Assembly (NCBI GenBank): GCA_963806395.1
Contig: CAWDYI010000009.1
Span: forward strand, 62,001-126,000
Length of the DNA: 64,000 nucleotides
Origin: DASSUW01 sp963806395
GTDB lineage: Bacteria; Actinomycetota; Thermoleophilia; Solirubrobacterales; Solirubrobacteraceae
Direction of reading: 5' to 3'
Shown: positions 7,951-18,700 of the stretch, one piece after another
Numbering within the stretch: the stretch's first letter is position 1
How the letters are laid out: every line of letters starts with the position of its first letter
Notes under the pieces: generated by a model
Database searches by the model: none
Told to the model about the DNA's origin: nothing
Seen by the model: the letters and a program-made list of their open reading frames with translations, nothing else
Position numbers and translations under genes: made by a program

Positions 7951-10733
7951 GTGACACTCCTCGGGCGCGCGGACGAGTGCGCCCTGCTCGACGGCTTGAT
8001 CGGGGATGTCCGGCGGAGCGAGAGCCGGTCCTTGGTCATGCGTGGCGAGGCCGGCATCGGGAAGACGGCGCTGCTGGAGTACCTGGTCGAATCGGCGTCG
8101 GACCTGACGCTCGGCCGGGCGGTCGGGGTCGAGTCCGAGATGGAGCTGGCCTTCGCCGAGCCTGCATCAGCTGTGCGGGCCCATGCTCGATCGGCTCGCG
8201 AAGCTCCCGGCGCCGCAGCGCCAGGCGCTCGAGATCGTGTTCGGGCTGAGCGCCGGCGCCGCCCCAGATCAGTTCCTCGTGGGGTTGGCGGTCTTGAGCT
8301 TGCTCTCGGACGTGGCAGATGAGCGTCCGCTGCTGTGTGTCATCGACGACGCTCAGTGGCTCGATCACGCCTCGGCGCTGACGCTCGCCTTCGTCGCCCG
8401 TCGCCTGCTGGCGGAGCCGGTGGGGGTCGTGTTCGCCGCGCGCGAGCCGGGCGAGGCGCTCCAGCACCTTCCCGAGCTGGAGGTGCACGGCTTGCGCGAC
8501 GGCGACGCCCGCGCCCTGCTGAGCATCGGCGGTGCCGATCCAAGCTCGATGAGCGAGTCGCGTGACCGGATCATCGACGAGACGCGCGGGAATCCGCTGG
8601 CGTTGCTCGAGCTGCCGCGCGGGCTGACGGCGACGCAGTTGGCGGGCGGCTTCGGCCTGCTGGGCGCGCAGGCGCTGACAGGACGGATCGAGGAGAGCTT
8701 CGTCCGACGAGCTCGAGGCGCTCCCCGATGACGCGCGGCGCTTGGTGCTGCTCGCGGCGGCGGAGCCGGTCGGCGATCCGCTGCTGCTGATGGCGCGCGG
8801 CCGAGCGGCTCGCCATCGGGCCGGCGGCTGCGGAGCAGGCGCGAGGCGCACGGCCTGCTGGCCATCGGCGAGCGCGTGACGTTCCGTCACCCGCTGGCAC
8901 GCTCCGCCGTCTACCGATCGGCGCCGGCGCAGGAACGCCGGGCTGTTCATGTCGCGCTTGGCGGCGGCAACCGAGCGGGACGCCGATCCGGACCGCCGCG
9001 CGTGGCACCTGGCCGCAGCCGCGACCGGACCTGACGAAGAGGTCGCCGCTGGAGCTCGAGCGCTCGGCCGGGCGGGCGCAGGCGCGCGGCGGGCTCGCCG
9101 CCGCGGCGGCGTTCCTGCCGGCGCGCCGTCGCACTGACCGCACGATCCCCTGCGGCAGGCGGATCGCGCTCTGGCGGCGGCGCAGGCGAGCCTCCAGGCC
9201 GGCGCCTTCGACGCGGCTCTCGAGCCTTCTGGCCACGGCGGAGACCGGGCCGATCGACGAGCTCCAGCGCGCCCGGGTGGAGCTGCTGCGCGCCGAGGCC
9301 GCGTTCGCGTCGCAGCGAGGCAGCGCCGCACCGGCGTTGCTGCTCCACGCCGCGCAAGCGGATCGAGCCATTGGACGCGCGACTCGCACGCGTCGGCTAC
9401 CTCACCGCGATGTCCGCGGCGCTGTTCGCAGCTCGCCTGGCGAGCCCGGGCGCCGGCGTGCGGGAGGTGGCGAGCGCCGTGCAGGCCGCCCCACCGGCAG
9501 CAAGCCCGCCGACGGCCGCCGACCTCCTGCTCGACGGCTGGGCGGCATTGTTCGCCGACGGACTGCGCCGCCGCGACGCCGACACTGCGAGAAGCGCTGA
9601 CCCGAGTTCGAGGACCCCACGGCCGCCGCTGACCAGCTCCACGTGCTCTGGCTGGCCACGATCACCGCGCCCGTGGTGTGGGATGACGCGCGCTGGGACG
9701 CGCTGTCGCAGCTTCCACGTAGAGCTCGCACGCAGCAGCGGCGCACTCAGCGAGCTTCCCCTCGCCCTCAACTCGCGTACGTACATCCATCCTCTTCCGG
9801 GGCGAGCTGGATACGGCCGACGCACTGATCGAGGAGGCACGGATGCGCCACCGAGGCGACTGGAGCAGGCCTCACGCCGTGGGGCGCCCTTGCTCTCGCG
9901 GCCCTCCGCGGGCGTGAGGGCGACGCCGCGCATGCTCGACGCCGACGCACTCGAGGTGGCTGCGGCCGATGCGACCAGGCGCGGCGAGGGGATCGGCCTG
10001 ACGGTCATCGCATGGGCGAGGGCGCTCCTCTACAACACCCTCGGCATCCCCGACCAGGCGTTTGCGGCCGCACAGGGGGCGGTCGACTGCCCGACCAACA
10101 GCGCCGCGGCCGCTTGGGGGTTGGTCGAGCTGGTCGAGGCTGCGGCTCGAGTCGGTGCAACCGGAGACGGCTTTCGAGGCCGCCCGGCAGTTCGCGGAGA
10201 TCGCGGACGCGGCCGGGACCGATTGGGCGCTCGGAGTCGACGCGAGGTCACGCGCGCTCTTGAGCACGGGGGTGACCGCCGAGCAGCTGTACCGCGAGGC
10301 GCTCGGCCGCCTCGGGCGATGCCAGATGCGCGTCGACCTCGCGCGCGCACACCTGCTCTACGGCGAGTGGCTGCGCCGCGAGCATCGCCGGGTCGACGCG
10401 CGCGCCCAGCTCCGCGCCGCCCAGGACCTCTTCACGTCGATGGGGATGGACGGCGTTCGCCGAGCGCGCACGCGAGGGAGCTTCTGGCCACGGGCGAAAC
10501 GGTGCGGAAGCGGACCGTCGAGACGCGCGACGACCTCACCGCGCAGGAACGGCACATCGCGCGGCTGGCACGCGATGGGCTGTCGAACCCGGAGATCGGT
10601 GCACGGCTCTTCCTCAGCCCCCGCACCGTCGAGTGGCACCTGCACAAGGTGTTCGGCAAGCTCGCGATCCGGTCCCGCCATGAGCTGTCCACGCGCGTTG
10701 CCGAGCTCCGGGCCCGAGCTCGCCCCGGCCTGA
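7951..10733 (+). pseudogene. LuxR family regulator with AAA ATPase domain (copy B), many frame breaks
   Basis: The GTG at 7951 (preceded by GGACGGAG) opens TLLGRADECALLDGL, Walker A GEAGIGKT and Walker B LLCVIDDAQWLD. The C-terminus carries a LuxR helix-turn-helix (LTAQERHIARL, SPRTVEWHLHKVF). Aligning by eye with the intact copy shows roughly a dozen frame changes, for example near 8160, 8706, 8800, 9045, 9225, 9590, 10140 and 10690. The total length again stays near that of the intact paralogue (2783 versus 2772 bases), so large deletions are unlikely. The family acts as ATP-dependent, ligand-responsive activators like MalT. Given the indel density, expression as one protein is impossible as sequenced. 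Confidence 0.75.
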
Positions 10734-10735
10734 TC

Positions 10736-10934
10736 TCAGCGGGAAGCCGTCACACCGCGCTCCTCCATGTAGCGGTCGGCGGCCACGGTGGCCTGCTCGG
10801 AGGTGCTCCCCTGCCGGCGTGCGTCGAGGTAGGACGCGTACCAGTCCCACCAGTCGTGGGCCGGGGCGGCCTTCTCGAAGCTCGTCGTGGTGCTTGGCCG
10901 TCTCGAGCAGCAGGTCGGCCAGCGTGCTCGACAT
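10736..10934 (-). pseudogene. Small conserved protein next to a glyoxalase gene, one frameshift
   Basis: About 65 residues: MSSTLADLLLETAKHHD, a one-base slip near 10883, then APAHDWWDWYASYLDARRQG and a C-terminal AADRYMEE. From memory, short proteins with the HDWWDWY motif often sit beside glyoxalase/bleomycin-resistance-fold genes in actinobacteria; their function is unknown to me. It lies 31 bases downstream of such a gene on the same strand, so the two probably form an operon. Its stop is 2 bases from the convergent LuxR-type gene. Confidence 0.6.
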
Positions 10935-10965
10935 CCGTCGTCGTCACACGCGCCCGGGCAGCCGG

Positions 10966-11447
10966 CTAGGTGAGCTCCTGCAGCAGAGAACTCGTTGCCG
11001 TCGGGATCGCTGAACGACGCGTACGTGCTGTAGGACTTGCGCTCGGGGTCAGGGCCCGGGCAGAGCGGCGCTGGCTGGTCGGCGCTGAACGCCACGCCGT
11101 GGAACGCCTCGGACACGTCGACGCCGCGCTCGATCAGGTCGGTGCGCGCCGCGTCGATGTCGTCGACGGCGAGCAGCAGGTTGCCCGACCGACCCCGGGG
11201 ACCGCGTCCGTGACGCCGGTGCCGAAGATGATCGACGACTCCGAGCCGGGCGGCGTGAACTGCAGCACGCGGAAGTCCTCGGTGAAGACGAAATCGGCGT
11301 CCTCACGCCATCCCAGCGAGGCGTAGAAACGACTTGGCGCGCTCGGCGTCTGACACCGGCAGGATCACGACCTCGAGCTTGAAATCCGACCGTGCGGGTG
11401 TCCGGGACCTGGGTCGCGGCCTCGGTGCTCATGTCGATGGTGCTCAC
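10966..11447 (-). pseudogene. VOC/glyoxalase-fold protein, several frameshifts
   Basis: GTG at 11447 has a well-placed GGAGG. Reading across frame slips near 11385, 11325, 11190 and 10990 gives FKLEVVILPVSDAERAKSF, ASLGWREDADFVF, GNLLLAVDDIDAARTDL and finally FSDPDGNEFLLQELT. This is a complete vicinal-oxygen-chelate (glyoxalase/bleomycin-resistance) protein of about 160 residues. Each slip can be repaired by removing one base; for example, an extra T splits the NEFLLQELT end. The family includes metal-dependent lyases, dioxygenases and drug-binding proteins, and the substrate is not evident. It is divergent from the flavoprotein at 11624. Confidence 0.7.
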
Positions 11448-11503
11448 GGTGACCTCCGTGGGGTTGTTGGTTGGTGGCACCACCGTCCCGCGATTCGCCA
11501 CTC

Positions 11504-11567
11504 ATCGCGCCCGTGGGTCACTGGTCGAACCCCCCGGGCAGCAGGACCAGTGACCCACGGGCGCGAT
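11504..11567. repeat. 23-bp perfect inverted repeat between divergent genes
   Basis: The arms at 11504-11526 and 11545-11567 are exact reverse complements, beginning ATCGCGCCCGTGGGTCAC on the left, and are separated by 18 bases. The repeat lies between the start of the minus-strand glyoxalase-fold gene (11447) and the plus-strand flavoprotein start (11624), so it is not at a gene end. A 15-base piece of the right arm and its flank (11555-11569) recurs exactly at 3146-3160. It could be an operator pair, a dispersed palindromic repeat, or a transcript hairpin in the leader of the flavoprotein gene. Confidence 0.75.
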
Positions 11568-11623
11568 CGACGCCCCATTTACGAGACCGTTGTGTCCACT
11601 ACCCCGACGGTCTGGAGGCAGAG

Positions 11624-12995
11624 ATGAGCACCGACTATGACGTGATCGTGATCGGCGGCGGCTCGCCCGGCGAGCACTGTCGCCGGCGCGCTGGCCGAGG
11701 GCGGCCTGCGCGTGGCCGTCGTCGAGCGCGAGCTGGTCGGCGGCGAGTGCTCCTACTGGGCGTGCATCCCGTCCAAGGCGCTGCTCCGGCAGGGCGAGGC
11801 CGTCCAGGCCGCGCGCGACGCGGGCGCGACCGCGGAGGTCGACGTCGCCGCTGTGCTGGCCTGGCGCGACTTCATGGTCTCCGACTACTCCGACGCCGGC
11901 CAGGAGCGCTGGCTCGCCGACAACGGCATCGACCTGCTGCGCGGCCGCGGCCGGCTCGCCGGCCCCGGCGCCGTGGAGGTCGATGACGTCCGCTACACGA
12001 CCGACCACGTCGTGCTCGCAAACGGCGCCGACCCGATCATCCCGCCGATCCCGGGCCTGCGCGAGCTCGACGGCGTCTGGACGAACCGTGAGGCGACCGG
12101 CATGAAGACGGTGCCGCGCCGGCTGCTCGTGCTCGGCGGCGGGCCGGTCGGGGTGGAGATGGCGCAGGCGGTCCGCCGCCTCGGTGGCGAGGTGGTGCTC
12201 ATCCACCGTTCCGAGCGCGTGCTCCCGCGCGAGGCCGCCCCGCTGGGCGAGGCGCTCGGCGAGGTCCTCCGGCGCGACGGGATCGAGCTCGTGCTCGGCG
12301 CGACGCTCGAGCGCCGCACGGCGCGACGGCGCGGACTACGTCCTGGAGCTGGGTGACGGCCGCGAGCTGCGCGGCGACCGTCTGCTCGTAGCGACCGGCC
12401 GGCGCCCGCGCGTGAACGGGATCGGCCTGGAGACGCTTCCGCATGGTCCCCGACGCGCCGCGGCATCCCCGTCGACGCGCACCTGCGCGCCGGCGAGCGG
12501 CCTGTGGGCGATCGGCGACGTCACCGGACTGTGGCCGCTGACCCACGTCGGCAAGTACCAGGCCAGGATCGTGGCCGCCAACATCCTCGGCGAGCCGCGC
12601 GAGGCCAACTACGACGCCGTCCCGCGCGTCGCTTTCACCGATCCGCAGGCGGCGGCCGTCGGGCGTCACCGAGGCGCAGCTTCGAGGCGACCGTGCTGGC
12701 TGTCGGAGATCGCCAAGACCGCCACCTACACACGCGCCTACGCCGAGTCCAACGGCTACCTCACGCTGCTCAGCGACGGCGAGCGGCTGACCGGTGCGCC
12801 ACGCGCTCGGACCCGAGGCCGGCGAATGGCTCCAGCAGGCCACGCTGCGCCATCCGCGCCCGCGTGCCGCTCGACGTGCTGCGCGACACCATCCAGCCCT
12901 TCCCGACCTTCTCGGAGATCTACCTCACCGGCGCTGAAGGCGCTCGACAACGAGATCGCCACGGCGCGACGCGGCAGCGGGAGTGGCCGTCATGA
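11624..12995 (+). pseudogene. FAD-dependent pyridine nucleotide-disulfide oxidoreductase, frameshifted
   Basis: The ATG at 11624 follows GGAGG. The product shows an FAD-binding VIVIGGGSPGEH, the redox motif C-x4-C in GGECSYWACIPSK, an NAD(P)-binding LVLGGGPVGVEMA, the FAD motif GLWAIGDVTG and a dimerisation-domain end (HVGKYQARIVAANILG, then TFSEIYL). It therefore belongs to the dihydrolipoamide dehydrogenase/mercuric reductase-like family. The frame slips near 11690, 12320, 12450, 12665, 12800 and 12935. No lipoyl or metal partner genes are adjacent, so the electron acceptor is unknown. Its predicted stop overlaps the next start (ATGA at 12992), suggesting an operon with the NADH dehydrogenase. 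Confidence 0.75.
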
Positions 12996-14352
12996 GCCCC
13001 CACCGGGTCGTCAGTCGTCGGCGGCGGCTTCGGCGGACTCCAGGCCGCGCGCGAGCTTGCGGCGCGCGCCCGTGGAGCTCACGCTCATCGACCGGCGCAA
13101 CTTCCACCTGTTCCAGCCGCTGACCTACCAGGTCGCGACCGGCGCGCTGTCGCCCGGCGAGGTCGCCTCTCCGCTGCGCGCGATCTTCAAGCGCAACCGC
13201 AACGTGCGCGTGCTGCTCGCCGAGGTCGACGGCTTCGACCTCGACGCGGCGCGAGGTCGTCCTCCGGCTCGGTCGCCGATCTGCCGGCCCCGGCCCCGCT
13301 GCCCTACGACACGCTGATCGTCGCGGGCGGCTCGCACTACTCCTACTTCGGCCACGACGAGTGGAGCGCCCATGCGGCCGAGGTCAAGTCGCTCGAGAGC
13401 GCGCTCGACCGTCCGCAGCCGCATCCTCGCCGCCTTCGAGGCCGCCGAGCTCGAGCCCGATCCCCGAGCGGCGCGGTGAGTGGCTCACGTTCGCGGTGGT
13501 CGGCGCCGGTCCCACCGGCGTCGAGATGGCCGGCCAGATCGCCGAGCTCGCCCGCGACACGCTGTCGCGGCGACTTCCGCGCCGCCGATCCCGGCAGCGG
13601 CCGCGTCCTGCTCGTCGAGGCGGCCGACCGTGTGCTCACCGGGTTCCCGCCGTCCCTGTCGGCGAAGGCCGAGCGCTCGCTCGCGCCGGCTGGGCGTCAC
13701 GCCCGTGCTCGACAGCACCGTCGTCGACGTCGACGAGACCGGCATCACGATCGAGGATGCCGTACGGCGCGACGCGGCGCATCCCGGCGCGAACCGTCGT
13801 CTGGGCCGCCGGAGTGCACCGCGTCCGCGCCTCGCCTCGGTGCTGGCCGAGCTCACGGGCGCCGAGCAGCGACCGCGCAGGTCGCGTGACGGTCGAGGCC
13901 GACCTCACCCTCCCCGGCCATCCCGAGGTCTTCGCGCTCGGCGACATGGTCCGCGTCCGCGGCCGCGACGGCTCGGCGCATCACCCTCCCCGGCGTGGCG
14001 CCGGTCGCCATGCAGCAGGGCCGCTACGCGGCGAGGGCCGTGCGCGCCCGCCTGCGCGGTCGCACCGCGCCGCCGTACCGGTACCGCGACAAAGGCAACC
14101 TCGCGACCATCGGCCGCGCCGCAGCCGTTGCGGACATCAAGGGCCTAAAGCTCAGCGGCTTCCTCGCCTGGATCACCTGGCTGCTCGTCCACCTGTTCTA
14201 CCTCGTAGGGCTTCCAGAACCGCCTCCTCGTCCTGATCCGCTGGTCGATCAGCCTCGCCACGCGCGGCCGCGGGGCTCGACTGATCACGGACCCGGGGAG
14301 CTCAGGGGCGTCGCAGGTGCAGCGCGGCGAGCCCGTCCGGGAACAGGTGTAG
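12992..14352 (+). pseudogene. ndh: Type II NADH dehydrogenase (NDH-2), frameshifted
   Basis: Across several frame slips the sequence reads GGFGGLQAARELA, LIDRRNFHLFQPLTYQVATG, VVGAGPTGVEMAGQIAELA and FALGDMV. The C-terminus reads ATIGRAAAVADI, then WITWLLVHLFYLVGF, the amphipathic membrane-anchoring end of this family. NDH-2 passes electrons from NADH to quinone without pumping protons. Breaks are visible near 13010, 13065, 13250, 13410, 13460, 13570, 13690 and in the later third. The end at 14352 gives a natural-length C-terminus. As written it is not translatable in one frame. Confidence 0.75.
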
Positions 14353-14382
14353 CCCGCCGCCGACGAGCACGGCGAGTGGTCG

Positions 14383-14940
14383 TCATGGGCGGAGCTCCAG
14401 ACGCTTGTGGTAGATCACGAAATCGCACGGCGTGGCCAGCAGCGGCGCGAGTGCCGGGTAGGCCTCGTCGATCGCCCCCGTGCGGACGACCCGATAGCCG
14501 AGGCGCGTGTACCAGGCGTCCAGGAACGCCTTGGTCGGATGCGTCCAGCCTCGGGGCACGAGCAGCTCGAGCTGCATGCTGCGGACACCCTCTTCGCTGC
14601 TCTTGCGTTCGGCGAAGCGCACCAGCTCGCGCCCCACCCCGGCCCCACGATGCGCCGGGTCCGCGGCGAGCATCCCGAACTCGCCCGTGTCCTCGTCGAG
14701 CCGCTGGACGCGGACGCAGCCGACGACCCGGCCGCCCACGCGCGCCTCGGCGATCTGCCCCGCCCGGGTCATCTCGACGACCTCGTCGAGCGTCGTCCGG
14801 GTCGCCCCGGCGGTCCACAGCCCCTCCTCGGCCACCGCATAGACCTCGTTGGTCAGCTCGGTGATCCGCGCCATCAGCTCCACGTCGTCGCCGTCGTCCG
14901 CCGGGAGCAGCCGGATATCCACCCGTTCGCCCGCCGTCAT
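14383..14940 (-). CDS. GNAT family N-acetyltransferase
   Basis: This 185-residue protein has the GNAT acetyl-CoA fold: a beta strand with VGGRVVGCVRV, then GMLAADPAHRGAGVGRELV, where the R-G-x-G-x-G/R loop binds the pyrophosphate of acetyl-CoA, and a C-terminal AWYTRLGYRVVRTG. The acceptor substrate is unknown. It is the one gene of this stretch without a frame break. ATG 14940 gives the conventional N-terminus, though ATG 14955 is also in frame. The upstream edge abuts the broken LysR-type gene, which suggests the two were once a divergent pair. Confidence 0.8.
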   Translation of the reverse strand: MTAGERVDIRLLPADDGDDVELMARITELTNEVYAVAEEGLWTAGATRTTLDEVVEMTRAGQIAEARVGGRVVGCVRVQRLDEDTGEFGMLAADPAHRGAGVGRELVRFAERKSSEEGVRSMQLELLVPRGWTHPTKAFLDAWYTRLGYRVVRTGAIDEAYPALAPLLATPCDFVIYHKRLELRP

Positions 14941-14958
14941 GGGATCGAGGATCATTTC

Positions 14959-15663
14959 ATGCGCGCCGCGGAGGAGCTCCACGTCGCGCAGTCGGCGCTG
15001 TCGCACCAGATCCGCCGGCTCGAGCAAGAGCTCGGTACCGCGCTGTTCGAGCGCACCAGCCGGCGCGGGCGGCCTCGACGTGCCCGGCCTGCTGGCCCGC
15101 TTCAGCCAAGCCCACCCCGGCGTCGAGGTCGCCTGCGCGAGGGCATCGCCGGCGACATGCTCCGGTTCCTTGCCGCCGACGAGCTCGACGCCGCCTTCTG
15201 CCTGCTGTCGGGCGAGGTCCCTGACGATCTCGCCGTCGAGCGGCTGAGCGAGGAAGAGGCGGTCGCCGCCTTCGCCCCCGGCCGCGCCCCGGCGGCTCCG
15301 CACGTCGGCGTCGCCGACCTCCGCGAGCGCGCGATCGTCGCGACGCGCCGCGGCTCGGCCATCACCTCCGCGGTGGAGCAGCTGTTCGCCGACGCCGGCG
15401 AGCGACTCCGCCTCTCGCTGGAGAGCGGCGACCCGTTCCTCCTGCGGTCGCTCGCGGCACGAGGATTCGCCACGGCGATCCTGCCTCGCTCGCTCACCGC
15501 CATGGAGGGACCCGCGATCGAGGTGCGAAGCCTCCACCCCGCCGTCCGTCTGCCCGTGGCGCTCGTGTGGCGGCGCGAGCGCATCGCTCCACCTGCAGCA
15601 CGCATGTTCATCGACTTCGTGCGCCGCGAGACAGCCGCCACCGGCGGTCGATCCAGGCAGTAG
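14959..15663 (+). pseudogene. LysR family regulator remnant
   Basis: The helix-turn-helix is recognisable (MRAAEELHVAQSALSHQIRR, then LEQELGTALFER), but the first ~12-15 residues normally preceding it are missing and the upstream bases belong to the divergent acetyltransferase. After ERTSRR about 45 residues, including the linker helix, are absent. The frame then shifts to GGLDVPGLLARFSQ and again, near 15140, to GDMLRFLAADELDAAF. From there the effector-binding domain continues to a normal end. LysR proteins usually regulate their divergent neighbour, here the acetyltransferase. Two deletions plus frameshifts make it non-functional as sequenced. Confidence 0.75.
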
Positions 15664-15743
15664 AGATCCCACCTTTCGTGCCAGATGCCCTGATTTTCGA
15701 CGGTGTGAGCACGTAAATGCCCTGAAACCTCCGATCAATGTCG

Positions 15744-15771
15744 TTGACTTGCGTGCCGTCGACCGTAAAAT
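15744..15771 (+). promoter_or_regulatory. Sigma-70-type promoter for the GH95-like gene
   Basis: TTGACT (15744-15749) and TAAAAT (15766-15771) are separated by 16 bases and lie 27 bases before the start codon. The stretch is notably AT-rich against its surroundings. Confidence 0.55.
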
Positions 15772-15798
15772 CCCGGGCGCTCTACGGGAGGGGACGAG

Positions 15799-18700
15799 AT
15801 GATGCGCGCAGGGGCGCTCGTAACGGCGGGCTTGATCGGACTGGTGGTGGCGGCGCCGGCGGGCGCGGACACGACCGCCTGGAGCCGGCATGGCTTCGAC
15901 GTCGACACGGCCAACGTCGTGCGGCGTTCGAACATCGTGCTCGACCGGGCGCCGGTCCTGGCGACGCAGTCGATGCCTGTCGGCAACGGCGTGATGGGTG
16001 CCGCGGTGTGGGCGCACGACGGCTTCACGGCGCAGCTCGGGCGCACCGACACGTTCCCGACCCGCCGCTCGCCAGGCCAGGTCGTGATCCCGGGCCTCGA
16101 GGCGATGACCTCCGCCCCCGACTACCGGGCGACCGTCGACCTCTACGACGCGGTCTATCGCCAGACCGGCGGCGGGATGAGCGCCACCACGTACGTGAGC
16201 GCCGGCGACGACAGGCTCGTGGTCGACGTCAGAGGCGCGGACCCGGCCACGACGCAGACGGCGCAGGTGAACCTCCAGGCCGGGCGCAACCCGCAGGCCG
16301 GAGCCGCCGGGCGGATCGCCCGGCTCGCCGAGACCTGGGTGGACGACGCGCCTGACGCGGGCGGCGGCGGCAGCGGCCGGACGTTCGGGTCGCTGGCGGC
16401 GATCACCGCCGGCGGGCGCGACGTCGCCGCAGCGGTCGTCGACGCGCGCACCGTTCAGGTGAGCTACCGGCCGCGCCGGGACGGCTCGTTCCGGGTCGTG
16501 GTGGCCTCGCCGCGATGGACCGGCGGTGACGCGGAGGCCACCGCGAGGAAGCTGCTCGCCGGCGTCGCCAAGCGCGACCGCCGGGCGATCACCAGGTCGC
16601 ATCTGCGCTGGTGGCACCGCTACTGGGGCCGCGTCGGATTGATCAAGCTCGGCTCTCAGGACGGGGTCGCGGACTACATGGAGAACATCCGCACGATCTA
16701 CCTGTACGTGAAGGCCGCGTCGGAGCGGGGCCGGTTCCCGTCGACCCAGGCCGGCGTCAACCCGCTGTTCAACTTCACGCGCGACAACCAGCAATGGGGC
16801 GGCGGCCACTACTGGTTCTGGAACCTCCGCATGCAGATCGCCGCGAACCTCGGCGCGGGCGTGACGGACCTGAACGCGCCGGCCTTCCGGCTCTACCGCG
16901 AGAACCTCGAGAGCATCAGGAGGTGGACACGGCTGCGCATGAACATGCGGCCCGGCATCTGCGTGCCCGAGACGATGCGCTTCGACGGCACGGGCTGGTA
17001 CCTCGCCGGCGGCAGCACCGAGACCAACGACGCGTGCGACGCGAGCGGCGCGGCCAGCTACAACAAGCGCACGCTCACGACCGGCGCCGCGGTCGCGACC
17101 TGGGTCTGGCGCCAGTACCAGGCGACCGACGACCGCGCGTTCCTGAAGGCCAACTACCCGCTGATCGCGGACGCGGCCCGCTTCCTGCTCGCCTACGCCA
17201 CCGTCGGCGCGGACGGCAAGCTGCACACCTTCCCGTCGAACGGGCACGAGTCGCAGTGGGACGTGCACGACCCGATCACCGACATCACGGCGATGAAGGC
17301 GCTGTTCCCGATCACCGTCGATGCGGCCACCGAGCTGCGCGTCGACCGCGACCTCGTCGCACGGATACGGGCGGCGATCCCGCAGATCCCCGACTTCCCG
17401 CGGACCGACCGCGCGACCCACACGCAGCTCAAGACCGCCGCCGACGACGGCGACGGGAACACCGTCCTGGGCTTCTCATCCGACCCGACCGCCCCGCTGC
17501 GGAACAGCGAGAACCTCGACCTGGAGCCGGTCTGGCCCTACAACCTGATCGGCGACACGAGCCCGCTGTTCGACCTCGCACGGCTGACGTACGCCAACCG
17601 GCGCAACCGGAACTCGAACTCCTGGACCTATGACCCGGTGCATGCGGCGAGGCTCGGGCTGGGGACCGATGTCGCCGCCGGGCTGAGCGCCTCGACCGCG
17701 AGCTTCCAGGTCTACCCGAGCGGTCTGGCCGCGTGGAACCCAAGCCGCCAAGAGGAGCCCTACGACGAGCACGCCGGCGTGACGGCGCTCGCAATCAACG
17801 AGTCGCTGGTGCAGGACTACGACGGGATCCTGCGGATCGCGCCGGCCCTCCCACCCGGGTGGGACGCGGAAGGGACGGTGTTCCTCCAGCACCGATCCAA
17901 GGCCCACATCCAGGTTCAGGGCGGCGTGATCACCACGGCGGCGATCGAGTCCGGCTCCGACCATGACATGCGGATCCGCAACCCGTGGCCGGGAGCGCAG
18001 GTCCAGGTGGTCGACGGCCGGCGTCCGCGCTCGGTGATCGTGCCGACGACGACCGCGGCGACGTTCACCCTCCACGCCCGGCGGGGCCGGGCGTACGTGG
18101 TGCAGCGCCCGAGCGCCCCGACGGCGTCGCTCGCAAAGGCGCCGGTCACGGGCACGCCCGCGACCCAGGCGCGCCATCTGGCCGGGTCCAGGGCGCAGAT
18201 CGGCCTCGATCCGCCCGGGGTCGAGCCGCCGACGCCGTGCCCCATCCCGACGGAGAGCCCGCTCGTCGCGTGGGACCCGACCGCGGGCGACACGGTGCCG
18301 GACTCGTCCAGCTTCGATCGTGACGCCACGTGGCAGGGGATCCCGACCTACCTGGCGACGGGTCCGACCGGTAGCTCGGCGAGCCTCGACGACGGCCGCT
18401 TCCTGCGCACCGCCCCGACGACGCTGGGCTTCCTGCGCGAGGCGACCTTCGCCGCGGAGATCAAGGTCAACCCGACCGCCGGCTACCGGCGACTGTGGGA
18501 CTGGAAGATCCCCGGCGGCGGCGACGGTGACGGCTTCCTGATCGACCTGACGCCGGACGGCCAGGTGCGCGTCATCGCGTCCGGCCGCGGCGTCACCACC
18601 GACGCGGTGCTCCCCACCGGCAGATTCGTCGACCTCGTCGTCACGGCCGGGCGCGACGGCAAGCTGAACGTGTACGCCGACGGCGCGCGCATCGGCGGCG

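Noticed and set aside
7951..10733. Several short separate genes in the second LuxR/ATPase locus
   Set aside because: The fragments read in order as one protein matching the intact paralogue end to end, so they are pieces of one broken gene.
11504..11567. Long inverted repeat as an insertion-sequence end or terminator
   Set aside because: No transposase or target duplication is nearby, the arms are only 18 bases apart, and it lies between divergent starts, so neither explanation fits well.
14383..17421. A 1012-residue minus-strand frame spanning the acetyltransferase, LysR remnant and GH95-like gene
   Set aside because: Only the last ~185 residues are a real protein (GNAT). The rest is antisense to the glycoside hydrolase and has no recognisable fold.
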